Positions 26,601 through 35,442 of a stretch of 64,000 nucleotides of DNA are shown here, one piece after another. The notes under the pieces were generated by a model that saw nothing but the letters and a program-made list of their open reading frames with translations, was not told the origin of the DNA and searched no databases. This DNA is from Chthoniobacterales bacterium. GTDB lineage: Bacteria; Verrucomicrobiota; Verrucomicrobiia; Chthoniobacterales; UBA10450. The DNA is taken from assembly GCA_035274845.1 (NCBI GenBank), contig DATENU010000009.1:342442-406441 (forward strand), given 5' to 3'. Numbering within the stretch: position 1 is the stretch's first letter; each line of letters opens with the position of its first letter. The translations under genes and the position numbers were made by a program.

Positions 26601-26810
26601 ATGAGCGACGACGAAGCATGGCGCGAGCAATGCCGCCGCGGGCTGGATCGCGATGTCATGACGCGCATTAAGTACGGCTTCTGTCACGTCCACAAACCGG
26701 TGCTCGATGATATGCCCTATCGTTCATTCGCGACGATGGCCGAATATCGCGCCTGGTGCGAAGCGAACCTCCCCGCTTATCTTGGTTACGGTCGTCCGCC
26801 AGAGCGTTAG
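26601..26810 (+). CDS. 69-residue hypothetical protein
   Basis: The product begins MSDDEAWREQCRRGLDRDVM and contains HVHKPVLDDMPYRSFATM and EYRAWCEANLPAYLGYGRP. An ATG four codons upstream (26589) is possible, but GGGA before 26601 makes that start preferable. No known family is recognised. It lies 4 bases before the nucleotidyltransferase gene and is surely co-transcribed with it. The pair interrupts the usual prfA-prmC order. Confidence 0.7.
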   Translation: MSDDEAWREQCRRGLDRDVMTRIKYGFCHVHKPVLDDMPYRSFATMAEYRAWCEANLPAYLGYGRPPER

Positions 26811-26814
26811 GTCG

Positions 26815-27294
26815 ATGCCTGAAAGCAAATTCATCCCGGCGCAGGCCGAAGAGCTGGCGACGGCCTTCGCGGCGGAGGGCGTCGATTACCTTTTCATCGG
26901 GAAAAGCGCCGCGATCCTGCTTGGATATCCTGATACCAGTCAGGATGTGGATGTGTTCCTGCCGCGCTCGCGCGAGAACGCAGAACGCGTCCTGGCCGCG
27001 CTCGCCAAACTCGGGTTTGACCTCGACGCCGCTACGGCCATGTCCATTCTAACTGGAAGCGAGATCGTGTTAATGAAGGGTGGACCGTTCGCGCTCGATC
27101 TCATCCACGCACCGGACGGAATCGAGAGCTTCGAGGCGGCGAAGTCGAGGCGGATTGTTTCGGGAAAATTTCCCATCGCTTCGCTGGATGACGTCATTGC
27201 AAGCAAACGGGCGACCGGACGCACGAAAGACCTAAGTGACGTCGAGCGTCTCGAAGGATTCAGGGACGAATACCTTCGGCGGCGGCAAACATGA
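26815..27294 (+). CDS. nucleotidyltransferase-fold protein (DUF6036-like)
   Basis: A 159-residue protein resembling stand-alone nucleotidyltransferase-fold proteins: [20 protein letters not shown] followed by [19 protein letters not shown] supplies the helix and paired acidic residues (DVD) of the active site. Further on, [20 protein letters not shown] and [20 protein letters not shown] are typical of the DUF6036 group. These proteins resemble the MNT half of some toxin-antitoxin pairs, but no HEPN partner is seen here. It starts 4 bases after the 69-residue gene and overlaps the partial prmC by 4 bases. Confidence 0.8.
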   Translation: MPESKFIPAQAEELATAFAAEGVDYLFIGKSAAILLGYPDTSQDVDVFLPRSRENAERVLAALAKLGFDLDAATAMSILTGSEIVLMKGGPFALDLIHAPDGIESFEAAKSRRIVSGKFPIASLDDVIASKRATGRTKDLSDVERLEGFRDEYLRRRQT

Positions 27295-27509
27295 CGGTCT
27301 TGGAAGTCCTGCAATCGACCACCGGCTGCTTCCAGAAGCACGGCGTGGAGAGCCCGCGGCTAAACGCGGAGCATTTGCTCGCGCACGTTCTGGGGCGAAA
27401 GCGGCTCGAACTCTATCTCGAGTTTGAGCGTCCCCTGACGGAGGCGGAATTGGCACCTTTGCGGGAATTGGTCAGACGCCGCGGTCAGGGAGCGCCGTTA
27501 CGGCAGCTG
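27291..27509 (+). pseudogene. prmC: truncated duplicate of prmC (5' third only)
   Basis: The frame begins [20 protein letters not shown] and continues [29 protein letters not shown] and [15 protein letters not shown]. Over 73 residues it matches the N-terminus of the intact prmC at 29803-30639 except at about 11 positions (roughly 85% identity). Similarity then ends and the frame runs into unrelated sequence to a stop at 27593. It contains only the helical N-terminal domain, not the methyltransferase fold. The end of similarity coincides with the stop codon of the opposing beta-helix gene (27498-27500), so the junction is at or near an insertion or recombination point. Confidence 0.85.
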
Positions 27510-29696
27510 GTAAACTTCGACGAGCGCGACCCCAGTTCCGCCGTCGTTTCCTCGAACAATCGCGGTATAAGCTCCGGGCGGCAGCATCATTAGCATCGCT
27601 GATTCCTTTGGATCACTTGGAGCCAGGCCAGCTGCGTTGACGTTGTCTTCCTGCAACGGGTCTTCCTGCCAATTGTCATTGATTGCCAGCGTCTCGCCGT
27701 TCGAATCGTGCAACTCGAGCACCGGGTCCGGCAGAGAATTCTGAATTCCGAAGTTGGAAAGCGACGGTCCGAGCGCGCGCAGGACAAAGGGGGTCTGGCC
27801 ATTGCCATCAGCCGCGATGAACCCACCGATCATCACATTGTCGCCGCTTTGAACGAGCCCGCGTGTGCTGACATTCACGAGATGCATCCTCGTACCGGTG
27901 ACGTCGTAGAATTCAACAACGCCAATACCACCGGAGTTATTTTTACCACGGACGACCACGGTAAACTGTCCTCCAATTCCAGGATCAATCTCGCCCGCTG
28001 CCTCCAAGTCATTTGCTGGGGCCAAGCCGTATTTTTGGAGGTCAGCTGCAGTATTTGGATCGTCCCGCCAGTTATCATTCGATCCAATGAGTCCATTTCT
28101 TCCGTAAATTTCCAACGTCGGATCTTCCAGGCGGCCGGCCAGCGGGGAACCGTTTGCGGCCAGGGATGGACCGATTGCCCGGACGATAATTTTTGATCCG
28201 GCCTTTGGAAGTCCGGAAGCAGTAATGCCGCCGATGAGCGCGTTATCGCCGGGTTCAACTCGACCGCGCGTCGAAAGATTACGAAACCTGGACTCGCGCA
28301 GGAAAAACTCGGACGTGTTTCCGGCCGGATCGGTCGCAGTAGCGTTGACGTAGCCGGCGGGCGTCGGGACGCTGGCAAAGAAGGGCGCGTTGCCGTTATT
28401 GTCGGTCGTGACGATGGTGGAGCCCAGAAAGCTCTGGCTGGGATCCAGGTAATCCTGGCTCTCACCGAAGAATTCGATCCTGAACTCAGTGTTCGGGGTC
28501 GAATTCAGGTACCCATCAATTGCCGTGCCCTTGGTGGAGAAGTAAGTCGAGGTGATGACCGGAAAATTTTGCCGGTGATTAGGACCGTCATCGGTGTCCA
28601 TCGGATCGTTCGGTGTCGGGCCATCAGCATCGAGGTCGATATTGCAAATGCCGTTGGCGTAAATGGAATTCGAAAGGATGCGGTTTCCCGAGGCGCTTCC
28701 GGCGAAGTTTTCGACGCTGATGCCTTGCGCGCCGTTGAACGCGATCGTGTTGCCGCTGGCGGGATCCGACCCGCCAATGGTGTTATCCACGCCGTCGAAA
28801 ATGGCGATGCCCTGATAACGGTTCCCGAGCCGGCCCTGTCCGTCCGCCGTGGTGCCGATGAGATTGCCACTAACAGTAACGTAATTGCCCGGGTTGCTGA
28901 CGGGATGACCATCCGGCGCTCTAAACGGGTAACCGAGACGAACGCCGTAGGAATTACTGGAAATGACGTTCCCGGAGGCGTGATCGCCTCCAATGACGAT
29001 TCCGGCGTTCAGGGCACTCTGCACATCAATCCCGATCGAGTTCGGCAGCGCAACTGCTCCGCTCAAGCCCGTTCCAATGTAGTTGCCCGCGACTGTTGTC
29101 GGATTTCGAGAACCAAGGCCTACACCGATCGTGTTTCCACTGATCACGTTGCGCGCGGCAGCCGTAGTTCCGCCGATGGTCGCGCCTGTCGACACAAATA
29201 TTCCGACTCTGTTTGGAGCAGCGGAATGAGCGGCGGCCTCAATCCCTATGAAATTGCCGTCAAACAGATTTCCATCGAATGGATCGAGCGCCGCAATCGC
29301 GGTGTCGCAGCGGGTGATCGCCAGGCCGCGAATTTGGCTAAAGCCAAGCACCCAGAAGCCGTATCGTCCCGCGACTCCGCCGCCGTCGATCTGGATGAGA
29401 ATGACCGCGTCGTCGCCGAGCGCGAGCGTGTTCGGATGAGCGCCCGGCTGCGAATAACCATCGATGATGACGTTCTTGACTTTGGGCAAAGGATTAGCGC
29501 CGACGTCGATGACATGAACGCCGGAGCCGGGGATATTGAAATTGATTACGGCGCCACCGGGTGAGTTGCTCCCGGCATTGATCGCCTCGTAAAGCGATCC
29601 GGGTCCGGAATTATTCGTATTGGTTACCGTAAAAGTTTCAGCGATGGCTGCACTGCTCGACCACGCGAGGGCGAGAATAATGAGGAGATACTTCAT
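27498..29696 (-). CDS. secreted right-handed beta-helix protein with tandem C-terminal modules
   Basis: A 732-residue product with signal peptide ([20 protein letters not shown]) chosen over an ATG 11 codons upstream. A choice-of-anchor opening follows ([17 protein letters not shown]), then parallel beta-helix repeats rich in Gly/Asn ([33 protein letters not shown]) and two tandem ~125-residue modules from about residue 470: [18 protein letters not shown] and [18 protein letters not shown], each ending in a VVEFYD/VEVYQL strand. The same module ends the protein at 56510-60913. It probably acts at the cell surface or outside. The gene lies between two copies of the prmC 5' end and opposes them. 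Confidence 0.85.
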   Translation of the reverse strand: MKYLLIILALAWSSSAAIAETFTVTNTNNSGPGSLYEAINAGSNSPGGAVINFNIPGSGVHVIDVGANPLPKVKNVIIDGYSQPGAHPNTLALGDDAVILIQIDGGGVAGRYGFWVLGFSQIRGLAITRCDTAIAALDPFDGNLFDGNFIGIEAAAHSAAPNRVGIFVSTGATIGGTTAAARNVISGNTIGVGLGSRNPTTVAGNYIGTGLSGAVALPNSIGIDVQSALNAGIVIGGDHASGNVISSNSYGVRLGYPFRAPDGHPVSNPGNYVTVSGNLIGTTADGQGRLGNRYQGIAIFDGVDNTIGGSDPASGNTIAFNGAQGISVENFAGSASGNRILSNSIYANGICNIDLDADGPTPNDPMDTDDGPNHRQNFPVITSTYFSTKGTAIDGYLNSTPNTEFRIEFFGESQDYLDPSQSFLGSTIVTTDNNGNAPFFASVPTPAGYVNATATDPAGNTSEFFLRESRFRNLSTRGRVEPGDNALIGGITASGLPKAGSKIIVRAIGPSLAANGSPLAGRLEDPTLEIYGRNGLIGSNDNWRDDPNTAADLQKYGLAPANDLEAAGEIDPGIGGQFTVVVRGKNNSGGIGVVEFYDVTGTRMHLVNVSTRGLVQSGDNVMIGGFIAADGNGQTPFVLRALGPSLSNFGIQNSLPDPVLELHDSNGETLAINDNWQEDPLQEDNVNAAGLAPSDPKESAMLMMLPPGAYTAIVRGNDGGTGVALVEVYQLP

Positions 29697-29802
29697 GAGG
29701 CGAAACCTGGGGGGGCCGCAAGAGGACATAATCCGTTATTTTCGGTAATTATCAACTTCGGCTTGGACGCCGGTCTTGGCCTGCTCCACCAATAGCGAGC
29801 CG

Positions 29803-30639
29803 ATGACCGTCCTGGAATTGCTCCAAACGACAACTGCCTACTTTAACAAGCGCGGAGTGGAGAGTCCGCGGTTGAACGCGGAGCATTTGCTCGCGCATGT
29901 TCTGGGGCGGAAACGGCTCGAACTCTATCTCGAGTTTGAACGCCCTCTGGTGGAAACGGAATTGGCGCCCCTGCGCGAATTGGTCAGGCGCCGCGGCCAG
30001 GGAGAACCGCTCCAGCATTTGCTCGGCACCGTGGAGTTCGCGGGACAGGTCTTCCTTTGCGACAAGCGAGCTTTGGTTCCGCGGCCGGAGACGGAGCACC
30101 TCGTGGAGCTGCTCCAATCGAGAATCGAGAATCGAGAATCGAAATTTCTGGACGTCGGCACTGGCAGCGGAGTGATCGCCCTCAGCCTCGCGGCGAAATT
30201 TCCTGGGGCAAAAGTAACGGCAACAGATGTCTCCGACGATGCGCTTGCGTTGGCGCACGAAAACGCCGAACGGCTTGGTCTAACTGACCGCGTAACCTTT
30301 CTTAAGAGCGAGCTGCTGACATACGTCAGTGACGTATATGACCTGATCGTCGCGAACCTGCCTTATGTCGCGGAGACGGATCGGGCGACGCTTTCGCGCG
30401 AAGTGCGGCACGATCCGGAGATCGCGCTTTTCGGTGGGGAACGGGGGGACGAAATTGTGCGCAAGCTGATTGAAGCGGCCCCGTCTTATCTTGCGCCGGG
30501 CGGTTTGCTGGCGCTTGAACTAGGGTTGGGGCAGGCGGACGATTTGGCGGCGTTGATGGCAGAAAAGAATTATCACGACATCGAACAAATGCGCGATTAT
30601 GGCGGTGTGACACGATTCCTTTTTGGGCGGTATGGATAA
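29803..30639 (+). CDS. prmC: peptide chain release factor N5-glutamine methyltransferase
   Basis: The 278-residue enzyme methylates the GGQ glutamine of release factors using SAM. The N-terminal helical domain is followed by the SAM-binding loop (FLDVGTGSGVIALSLAAKF) and VANLPYVAETD, where family members usually have NPPY. Between the two, a 7-base repeat at 30121-30141 encodes SRIENRES in a linker. The ATG was chosen to match the partial copy at 27291. It overlaps murA by 8 bases. The gene replaces or accompanies the interrupted copy that directly follows the nucleotidyltransferase gene. Confidence 0.94.
   Translation: MTVLELLQTTTAYFNKRGVESPRLNAEHLLAHVLGRKRLELYLEFERPLVETELAPLRELVRRRGQGEPLQHLLGTVEFAGQVFLCDKRALVPRPETEHLVELLQSRIENRESKFLDVGTGSGVIALSLAAKFPGAKVTATDVSDDALALAHENAERLGLTDRVTFLKSELLTYVSDVYDLIVANLPYVAETDRATLSREVRHDPEIALFGGERGDEIVRKLIEAAPSYLAPGGLLALELGLGQADDLAALMAEKNYHDIEQMRDYGGVTRFLFGRYG
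30121..30141. repeat. in-frame heptamer array AGAATCG x3 inside prmC
   Basis: Three perfect AGAATCG units (21 bases, so 7 codons with the frame kept), preceded by a partly matching CCAATCG. They encode the linker before the SAM-binding motif of prmC. The partial prmC copy at 27291 ends before this point. Confidence 0.9.
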
Positions 30640-31894
30640 GATTGTCATTCATGGCGGACAACCGCTGTCCGGTTCGATCAAGATCAGCGGCTCGAAAAAC
30701 TCGGCCCTGCCGATCGTGGCCGCGACGCTTCTGACTCGCGAGCCATGCATCCTCCATCGCGTGCCGGACCTGAGCGATCTGCATTACATGCTCCAAATCC
30801 TGACGCATCTCGGTGCGCAAGTGGAACGAGCCAGCGGGACCGTCACGGTCACTGCTGAGAAAGTGGAATCGGTCGCGCCCTACGACGTCGTCCGGAAGAT
30901 GCGGGCGTCAGTCTGCGTGCTCGGACCGCTCCTTGGCCGCTGCAACGAAGCCACCGTTTCGCTCCCGGGCGGCTGTGTCATTGGCGATCGGCCGATCGAT
31001 CTGCATTTGAAGGGATTCGAAGCCCTCGGCGCGGCAGTCCGCGTGGAAGGTGGCAATGTGAAAGTGTTCGCGCCAAAACTGAAAGGCGCCGTCGTGAATC
31101 TGACCGGCAAGTTCGGGCCGACCGTTCTTGGCACCGACAACGTGATGATGGCCGCGGCCCTGGCTGAAGGTATCACCGTGATCGAGGGAGCTGCGACTGA
31201 GCCCGAGGTCGTGGACCTCGCGAATTTTCTCAACAAAATGGGCGCGAAGATCGAAGGCGCGGGCACGCGGCGGTTGATTATCGAGGGCGTAAAAGAATTG
31301 CACGGCGCCGAGCACGACGTCATCCCGGACCGGATCGAGGCAGGAACGTTCCTGGTGGCCGGCGCAATTTGCGGCAAGGGCGTGACGGTGAAGCGGGTGA
31401 ATCGCGACCACCTGACGGCGGTCACCGATGCGCTGACGGCGTGCGGTCATCAAATTCAATGGGCGGAAAATTCAATCACGGTTTCGCCAAACGGAACCAC
31501 GAAGCCGGTCGAGCTGGCGACGGAGCCCTATCCGGGTTTTCCGACCGATATGCAGGCGCAGATGTGCGCCCTCCTTTCGACCACGGAGGGAATCAGCGTA
31601 ATCACGGAGAATATTTTCCCGCAACGTTACATGCACATCGCCGAGCTCAAACGGATGGGGGCGCACATGCAGCTCGAAGGGGCGAGCGCGATTATCACGG
31701 GCGTCGATCGCTTGTTCGGCGCGCCGGTGATGGCCAGCGATCTGCGGGCCTCAGCGGCATTGGTCCTGGCGGGGTTAAAAGCGGAAGGCCGCACGGAGGT
31801 GAGCCGGGTCTATCACATCGATCGCGGCTACGAACATCTCGACGAAAAACTCAGCGAGCTGGGTGCGCATATCGAGCGGGTGAAAGAGAAGTAG
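30632..31894 (+). CDS. murA: UDP-N-acetylglucosamine 1-carboxyvinyltransferase
   Basis: A 420-residue MurA, the first committed enzyme of peptidoglycan synthesis, transferring enolpyruvate from PEP to UDP-GlcNAc. The start MDKIVIHGG was chosen from three close ATGs. The catalytic cysteine is Cys115 in [18 protein letters not shown], the fosfomycin target, at the family's usual position. [20 protein letters not shown], and FPTDMQAQM are further conserved blocks. It overlaps prmC by 8 bases and ends about 97 bases before the convergent nfo gene. Confidence 0.97.
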   Translation: MDKIVIHGGQPLSGSIKISGSKNSALPIVAATLLTREPCILHRVPDLSDLHYMLQILTHLGAQVERASGTVTVTAEKVESVAPYDVVRKMRASVCVLGPLLGRCNEATVSLPGGCVIGDRPIDLHLKGFEALGAAVRVEGGNVKVFAPKLKGAVVNLTGKFGPTVLGTDNVMMAAALAEGITVIEGAATEPEVVDLANFLNKMGAKIEGAGTRRLIIEGVKELHGAEHDVIPDRIEAGTFLVAGAICGKGVTVKRVNRDHLTAVTDALTACGHQIQWAENSITVSPNGTTKPVELATEPYPGFPTDMQAQMCALLSTTEGISVITENIFPQRYMHIAELKRMGAHMQLEGASAIITGVDRLFGAPVMASDLRASAALVLAGLKAEGRTEVSRVYHIDRGYEHLDEKLSELGAHIERVKEK

Positions 31895-31898
31895 ACCT

Positions 31899-31983
31899 TC
31901 TTCGTCCTCGTCCTCGTTCTCGTCCTCGATGGGGGGAGAAAAGAATTCGAGCACGAGCACGAGCACGAGGACGAGGACGAGGG
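31899..31983. repeat. inverted pair of hexamer arrays between convergent genes
   Basis: A left array of TCCTCG-like units (31899-31928) and a right array of CGAGCA/CGAGGA units (31948-31983) are near-complementary and separated by a GGGGGGAGAAAA spacer. They fill the gap between murA and nfo stop codons, and could fold into a long hairpin acting as a two-way terminator. Period is 6, unlike the period-7 arrays elsewhere. Confidence 0.8.
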
Positions 31984-31990
31984 GAGAACG

Positions 31991-32908
31991 CTAGAGGAGC
32001 CCGCGCAACGTCTTCATATTCTCGACGTCCTCTGCCAGATCCTTGCCTTTCGGCGTCTCCAGAACCTTCGGGATTTTGCGGAAACGGCGGTCGCGCATGA
32101 TGAAACGGAACGCTTCGAGCCCGATCTTCCCTTTGCCAATGTGCTCGTGCCGATCGACCCGCGAGCCGAGCGGCGTCTTGGAATCGTTCAGGTGCAAGGC
32201 CGCCAGCATCTCCAGGCCAATCACGCGATCGAACTCACGAAATGTCTTCTTCGCGCCCGCTTCGCTGCCGATGTCGTAACCAGCCTCGAAGACATGGGCG
32301 GTGTCGAGACAAACGCAAAGCCGTTCCGGTTCGCGGACGTTCTCGATTATCGCCGCAATCTGCTCAAACCTGTCGCCCAGGCACGATCCCTGGCCCGCCG
32401 TCGTCTCGAGCGCGATCTTCGTTTTGACTTTCGGGATCACAGCCCAGATCGCGTCGATCGACGCGATGATCTTCTCCAGTCCAGCTTCTTCCCCCGCGCC
32501 GAGATGCGCCCCCGGATGCATGACGAGAAATGGCAGCTCAAGCTGATCGGCGCGGACGAGTTCTTCCAAGAGCGCGCGGAGCGAGTTCGCGTGGAACTGC
32601 GGATTCGTGGCCGCGAGGTTGATGAGATAGTTCGCATGGGCAAACGCCGCCTGGAGTTCCTTCCGCTGCGCGTGATCGAGAAACGCCCTGATCTCCTCCC
32701 GCTGCAACGGCCGGGCGAACCATTGCATATTGTTCTTCACAAAAATCTGCATCGCCGTGCAATCGATCGAGCGCGATCTCTCAATCGCCCGATGGACGCC
32801 GCCGCCAATCGACATATGCGCGCCGAGGAGAATTTCAGATTTCAGATTGCAGATTTCAGATTGGGGGGAAACGCGCGGACGTCGTTTTCGAGTAGTGCTT
32901 CGTCTCAT
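31991..32908 (-). CDS. nfo: endonuclease IV (AP endonuclease)
   Basis: A 305-residue Zn-dependent apurinic/apyrimidinic endonuclease for base excision repair. Conserved blocks are LLGAHMSIGGG, VMHPGAHLGAGEE, ALETTAGQG, CLDTAHVFEAGYD, LHLNDSKTPLGS and RHEHIGKGKIG, containing the metal-ligand His, Asp and Glu residues. The start ATG at 32908 is followed by a basic segment and then SPQSEICNLKSEI, encoded by an ATTTCAG heptamer array at 32832-32859, directly before LLGAHMSIGGG. The normal protein begins at that last motif, so the repeat has lengthened the N-terminus by about 27 residues. Confidence 0.93.
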   Translation of the reverse strand: MRRSTTRKRRPRVSPQSEICNLKSEILLGAHMSIGGGVHRAIERSRSIDCTAMQIFVKNNMQWFARPLQREEIRAFLDHAQRKELQAAFAHANYLINLAATNPQFHANSLRALLEELVRADQLELPFLVMHPGAHLGAGEEAGLEKIIASIDAIWAVIPKVKTKIALETTAGQGSCLGDRFEQIAAIIENVREPERLCVCLDTAHVFEAGYDIGSEAGAKKTFREFDRVIGLEMLAALHLNDSKTPLGSRVDRHEHIGKGKIGLEAFRFIMRDRRFRKIPKVLETPKGKDLAEDVENMKTLRGLL

Positions 32909-32952
32909 TCAATCTGCAATCTGCAATCTGAAATCTTCAATCTAGAATCTCT
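32832..32952. repeat. inverted pair of heptamer arrays over nfo start and AsmA-like stop
   Basis: Left: ATTTCAG, ATTTCAG, ATTGCAG, ATTTCAG (32832-32859). Right: six AATCTGC-like units (32911-32952), the reverse complement theme. About 51 bases separate them. The left array is inside nfo and coding; the right array contains the stop codon of the AsmA-like gene. The pair could form a hairpin with a 28-base stem. Confidence 0.9.
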
Positions 32953-35332
32953 TCGGGTGCCAGTTCGGCTTGGAGATGCTGCCTTCGCCTTTGTATTCGA
33001 ACAGTTTGTACATGGGCGTGAGGAGGACACCGGGACCGCCGGCGTCGATCCGGATGTCGAAGTCCAGTTTGTCCTCGAGAAAATGGACATCGCCGTGGCC
33101 GACCATTCCGAAGAGCTTACCGGAGACCTTGAAGTCGTCGGTGTGAATGACGCCGTTCTTGATCGTGAACGTCGTCTTGGCCTGGCGCGCGAGGCTGTAG
33201 CCGGCGCCGGGAATGATGGCGGAGACCAGGCCGGAGAGGGGACCAAAGATGGGGATAGCAAAGACATCGCCGTCGGTCACTTTCGCGGTTCCCTGGCCAT
33301 CCATCAGGCGGGGCTCGCTCCCGACCCCGTTCCATTCGTAGGCGCCGCTCAGGCGCCCATGCGCCGTTTCATATTTGAAATAAAGATCGGCCAGGCGCGG
33401 GAAATCGACTCCGTCCAGAGAGAGGTTGGCGTGGTAACTTTTGTCGTTTTTTTCCACCGAGATGTCCGCCGTTCCCTTTACTTCGCCGGAAAAGAGCGTG
33501 CCCCGGAGATCGCCGAGTTGGAGACGCCCATCTGTAAAAAGGAGACGGCCGGAAACCCGATCGATCGGCAGCGTTTTCCCCAGGAAAACGTAATCCATTC
33601 CGGCAGGCGCATCGATTTTGATCTCGAGGTGATCATTAGGTCCGCGAAAATGGAGGACGCCGTTGGCTACCACGTTCGGCGGCTGCCGAAACTTATAGGG
33701 CGCGACAAACTTTAGATATCTCGGCTCGATCCAAAGGATCGCGTCCGTGGGGCGAAGCGTGCTCTTGACGTCCTTCAGGTGGACTTCGTGTTTCGCAAAA
33801 TCGTAGGTGAACGATCCGCTCCCCGTTCCTTCGTCGCGAACAATGCGCAGGTTGTCCAAAGTGAGCGCTCCCTTATCGAGGTGAACATTCGCGCTGGCTT
33901 CGTTCATCCAGGCGCCGCGAAACCGGGTTCGTTGCGTGGCGATGGAGCCTTCGCCACTCCAGTTTTCCGGGAGCCGGCCGGGGCCGTGCAAAGAGAGGCG
34001 CAGCGTCGGAGGACGGCGCCATTCCCACTCGCCGAGAAATTTGCCGAGTTCCGGTGAAGTAAAGGCGCGCAGAATAACGGGATCGACCGCGCTTTCCACA
34101 TGGAGACGAAAATCGTCCGGCGCGTCGAGAAGATCTCCCGTGAGCTCACCGGATTCATGCCGAAGCCGCAGATTACGCACCATGGCGCGTTCGCCGTCCC
34201 ATGAAAAATCCGCGGTCAATTTCAGGAACGGGACGGTTTTGTAACTGAAGTTCTCGACCACCGCGCGGCCGATCAGGCTGAGCTTTGGGGTGGATCCGGC
34301 GAAATCGCCCGAACCCGAAAGCTCGAGGAGGGGCGGAGAATTGAAGGCGAGGTCCGCGAAGAGCTGGCCAAAGCCGAATGCATCGAGAAATTGCTTCGCG
34401 TCGAGGGTGCTGCGCCCCTGGAACTCCATCGCCTTCGTCTCGCGGCTCCAGCTGGAGCGCCCCGAGAAACGCCCGAGGTTGTCCGTCCATTCGCATTGCT
34501 TGATCTGCAGGGTCTGGTTGGCCCATTCCGCCGCGACGGAAAGATTTTTCATTTCGTAACCGCCGCGCTGCAATCGCTCGCCCTGCAAGGTCGCTTCCGC
34601 GTGGACGGTCTCGAATTGCGAAAGATCGCCGGTAAATTTCACCTGGAGCGCCGGCGGATCAGCGGGAAAGTGGAAACGCCCTAATTCCCCGGCAATGCGC
34701 TGAATCAGCAGCAAACGCTGGCGCCACTCTTCATCCGAGATTTCGCCCGATGGTTTGTAATCGTTGCGCTTGATCAATTGGCCGGTGGCTGAAATCCGGA
34801 CGCCGCAGAAAAATCCTTCCGCCTGGCTGACGTAAATCTGTTCCGGCGGAAAATAAATGTGGGCGCGCAATTCCTTGATCTGCGTCTTCGGGGCACCCGG
34901 CGTGGCGTCCGGGTTGGGGATGGTCAGTTCCGCGCCGCGGACATCGAGGGCGTTGAGAAACGGCTGGTGATGGAGGAGGGCCGCGTAATTGATATCGAGG
35001 GCGACCTCGCTGATCACCGCGAGCGTGTTCTCGCGATTTTTGAAATCGTAGATCTGGACGTCCTGCGCGATCAGGCCGCGGACGGGGTCGAGGGTCAGAC
35101 GGCGGACGGAAGCTTCGACACCCCGCTTGTGAAGTTCTTCCACGACGCGTTCTCGCCATTCCTTACCGAAGCCGCGTCGAGCCAGGTACCATCCGCCCCA
35201 GCCCAGGCCAAGCATGCCGGCGAGGAGAGCAAGATGGAGAACCCGGCGCGAAACAAACCGATGCGCCTTGGACCGGCGACGGTAAAACTGCCGGGCGAGG
35301 GAGGGGGGAGTTGGCTCCAGAACTGGCGGCAT
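32942..35332 (-). CDS. AsmA/DUF3971-like inner-membrane-anchored protein
   Basis: A 796-residue protein. After a Pro-rich and basic start (MPPVLEPTPPSLARQFYRRR) comes one membrane anchor (VLHLALLAGMLGLGWGGWYLA) and a long beta-rich periplasmic part (RRLTLDPVRGLIAQDVQIYD, ARGAELTIPNPDATPGA-like, GYSLARQAKTTFTIKNGVIH, GPLSGLVSAIIPGAG). The C-terminal block with GDVHFLEDKLDFDIRIDAG is typical of AsmA-C/TamB-type proteins that help move lipids across the periplasm. An ATG at 35332 was chosen; the frame continues up through a heptamer array as MDVGRWTLDV with only a non-ATG start. The stop is inside another heptamer array. Confidence 0.8.
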   Translation of the reverse strand: MPPVLEPTPPSLARQFYRRRSKAHRFVSRRVLHLALLAGMLGLGWGGWYLARRGFGKEWRERVVEELHKRGVEASVRRLTLDPVRGLIAQDVQIYDFKNRENTLAVISEVALDINYAALLHHQPFLNALDVRGAELTIPNPDATPGAPKTQIKELRAHIYFPPEQIYVSQAEGFFCGVRISATGQLIKRNDYKPSGEISDEEWRQRLLLIQRIAGELGRFHFPADPPALQVKFTGDLSQFETVHAEATLQGERLQRGGYEMKNLSVAAEWANQTLQIKQCEWTDNLGRFSGRSSWSRETKAMEFQGRSTLDAKQFLDAFGFGQLFADLAFNSPPLLELSGSGDFAGSTPKLSLIGRAVVENFSYKTVPFLKLTADFSWDGERAMVRNLRLRHESGELTGDLLDAPDDFRLHVESAVDPVILRAFTSPELGKFLGEWEWRRPPTLRLSLHGPGRLPENWSGEGSIATQRTRFRGAWMNEASANVHLDKGALTLDNLRIVRDEGTGSGSFTYDFAKHEVHLKDVKSTLRPTDAILWIEPRYLKFVAPYKFRQPPNVVANGVLHFRGPNDHLEIKIDAPAGMDYVFLGKTLPIDRVSGRLLFTDGRLQLGDLRGTLFSGEVKGTADISVEKNDKSYHANLSLDGVDFPRLADLYFKYETAHGRLSGAYEWNGVGSEPRLMDGQGTAKVTDGDVFAIPIFGPLSGLVSAIIPGAGYSLARQAKTTFTIKNGVIHTDDFKVSGKLFGMVGHGDVHFLEDKLDFDIRIDAGGPGVLLTPMYKLFEYKGEGSISKPNWHPKRF

Positions 35333-35338
35333 GAAGAA

Positions 35339-35442
35339 AACGTCCAACGTCCAACGCCCAACGTCCAACGCCCAATGAAAACAGAATGGCGGTCTTCCTT
35401 CTGAATTGAACGTTGGACGTTGAACGTTGGACGTTGAACGTT
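35339..35442. repeat. inverted pair of heptamer arrays between divergent genes
   Basis: Left: five units AACGTCC, AACGTCC, AACGCCC, AACGTCC, AACGCCC (35339-35373). Right: five units alternating TTGAACG and TTGGACG (35406-35440), reverse-complementary in theme. About 32 bases separate the arms. They lie between the start of the minus-strand AsmA-like gene and the plus-strand DUF420 gene, and the right arm supplies TTG codons that may start DUF420. Confidence 0.92.

Noticed and set aside
27498..29729. Beta-helix gene as a transposon cargo with simple target duplication
   Set aside because: The flanking prmC copies are over 200 bases long and about 15% different in protein, unlike any short, identical target-site duplication; no transposase or terminal inverted repeats are seen.
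32141..33715. 524-residue plus-strand open frame
   Set aside because: Antisense to nfo and the AsmA-like gene; its length comes from GC-rich third positions and the repeats, not from protein-like sequence.
15298..35442. CRISPR arrays
   Set aside because: Repeat units are 6-7 bases with no spacers, and no cas gene is present; these are tandem repeats.
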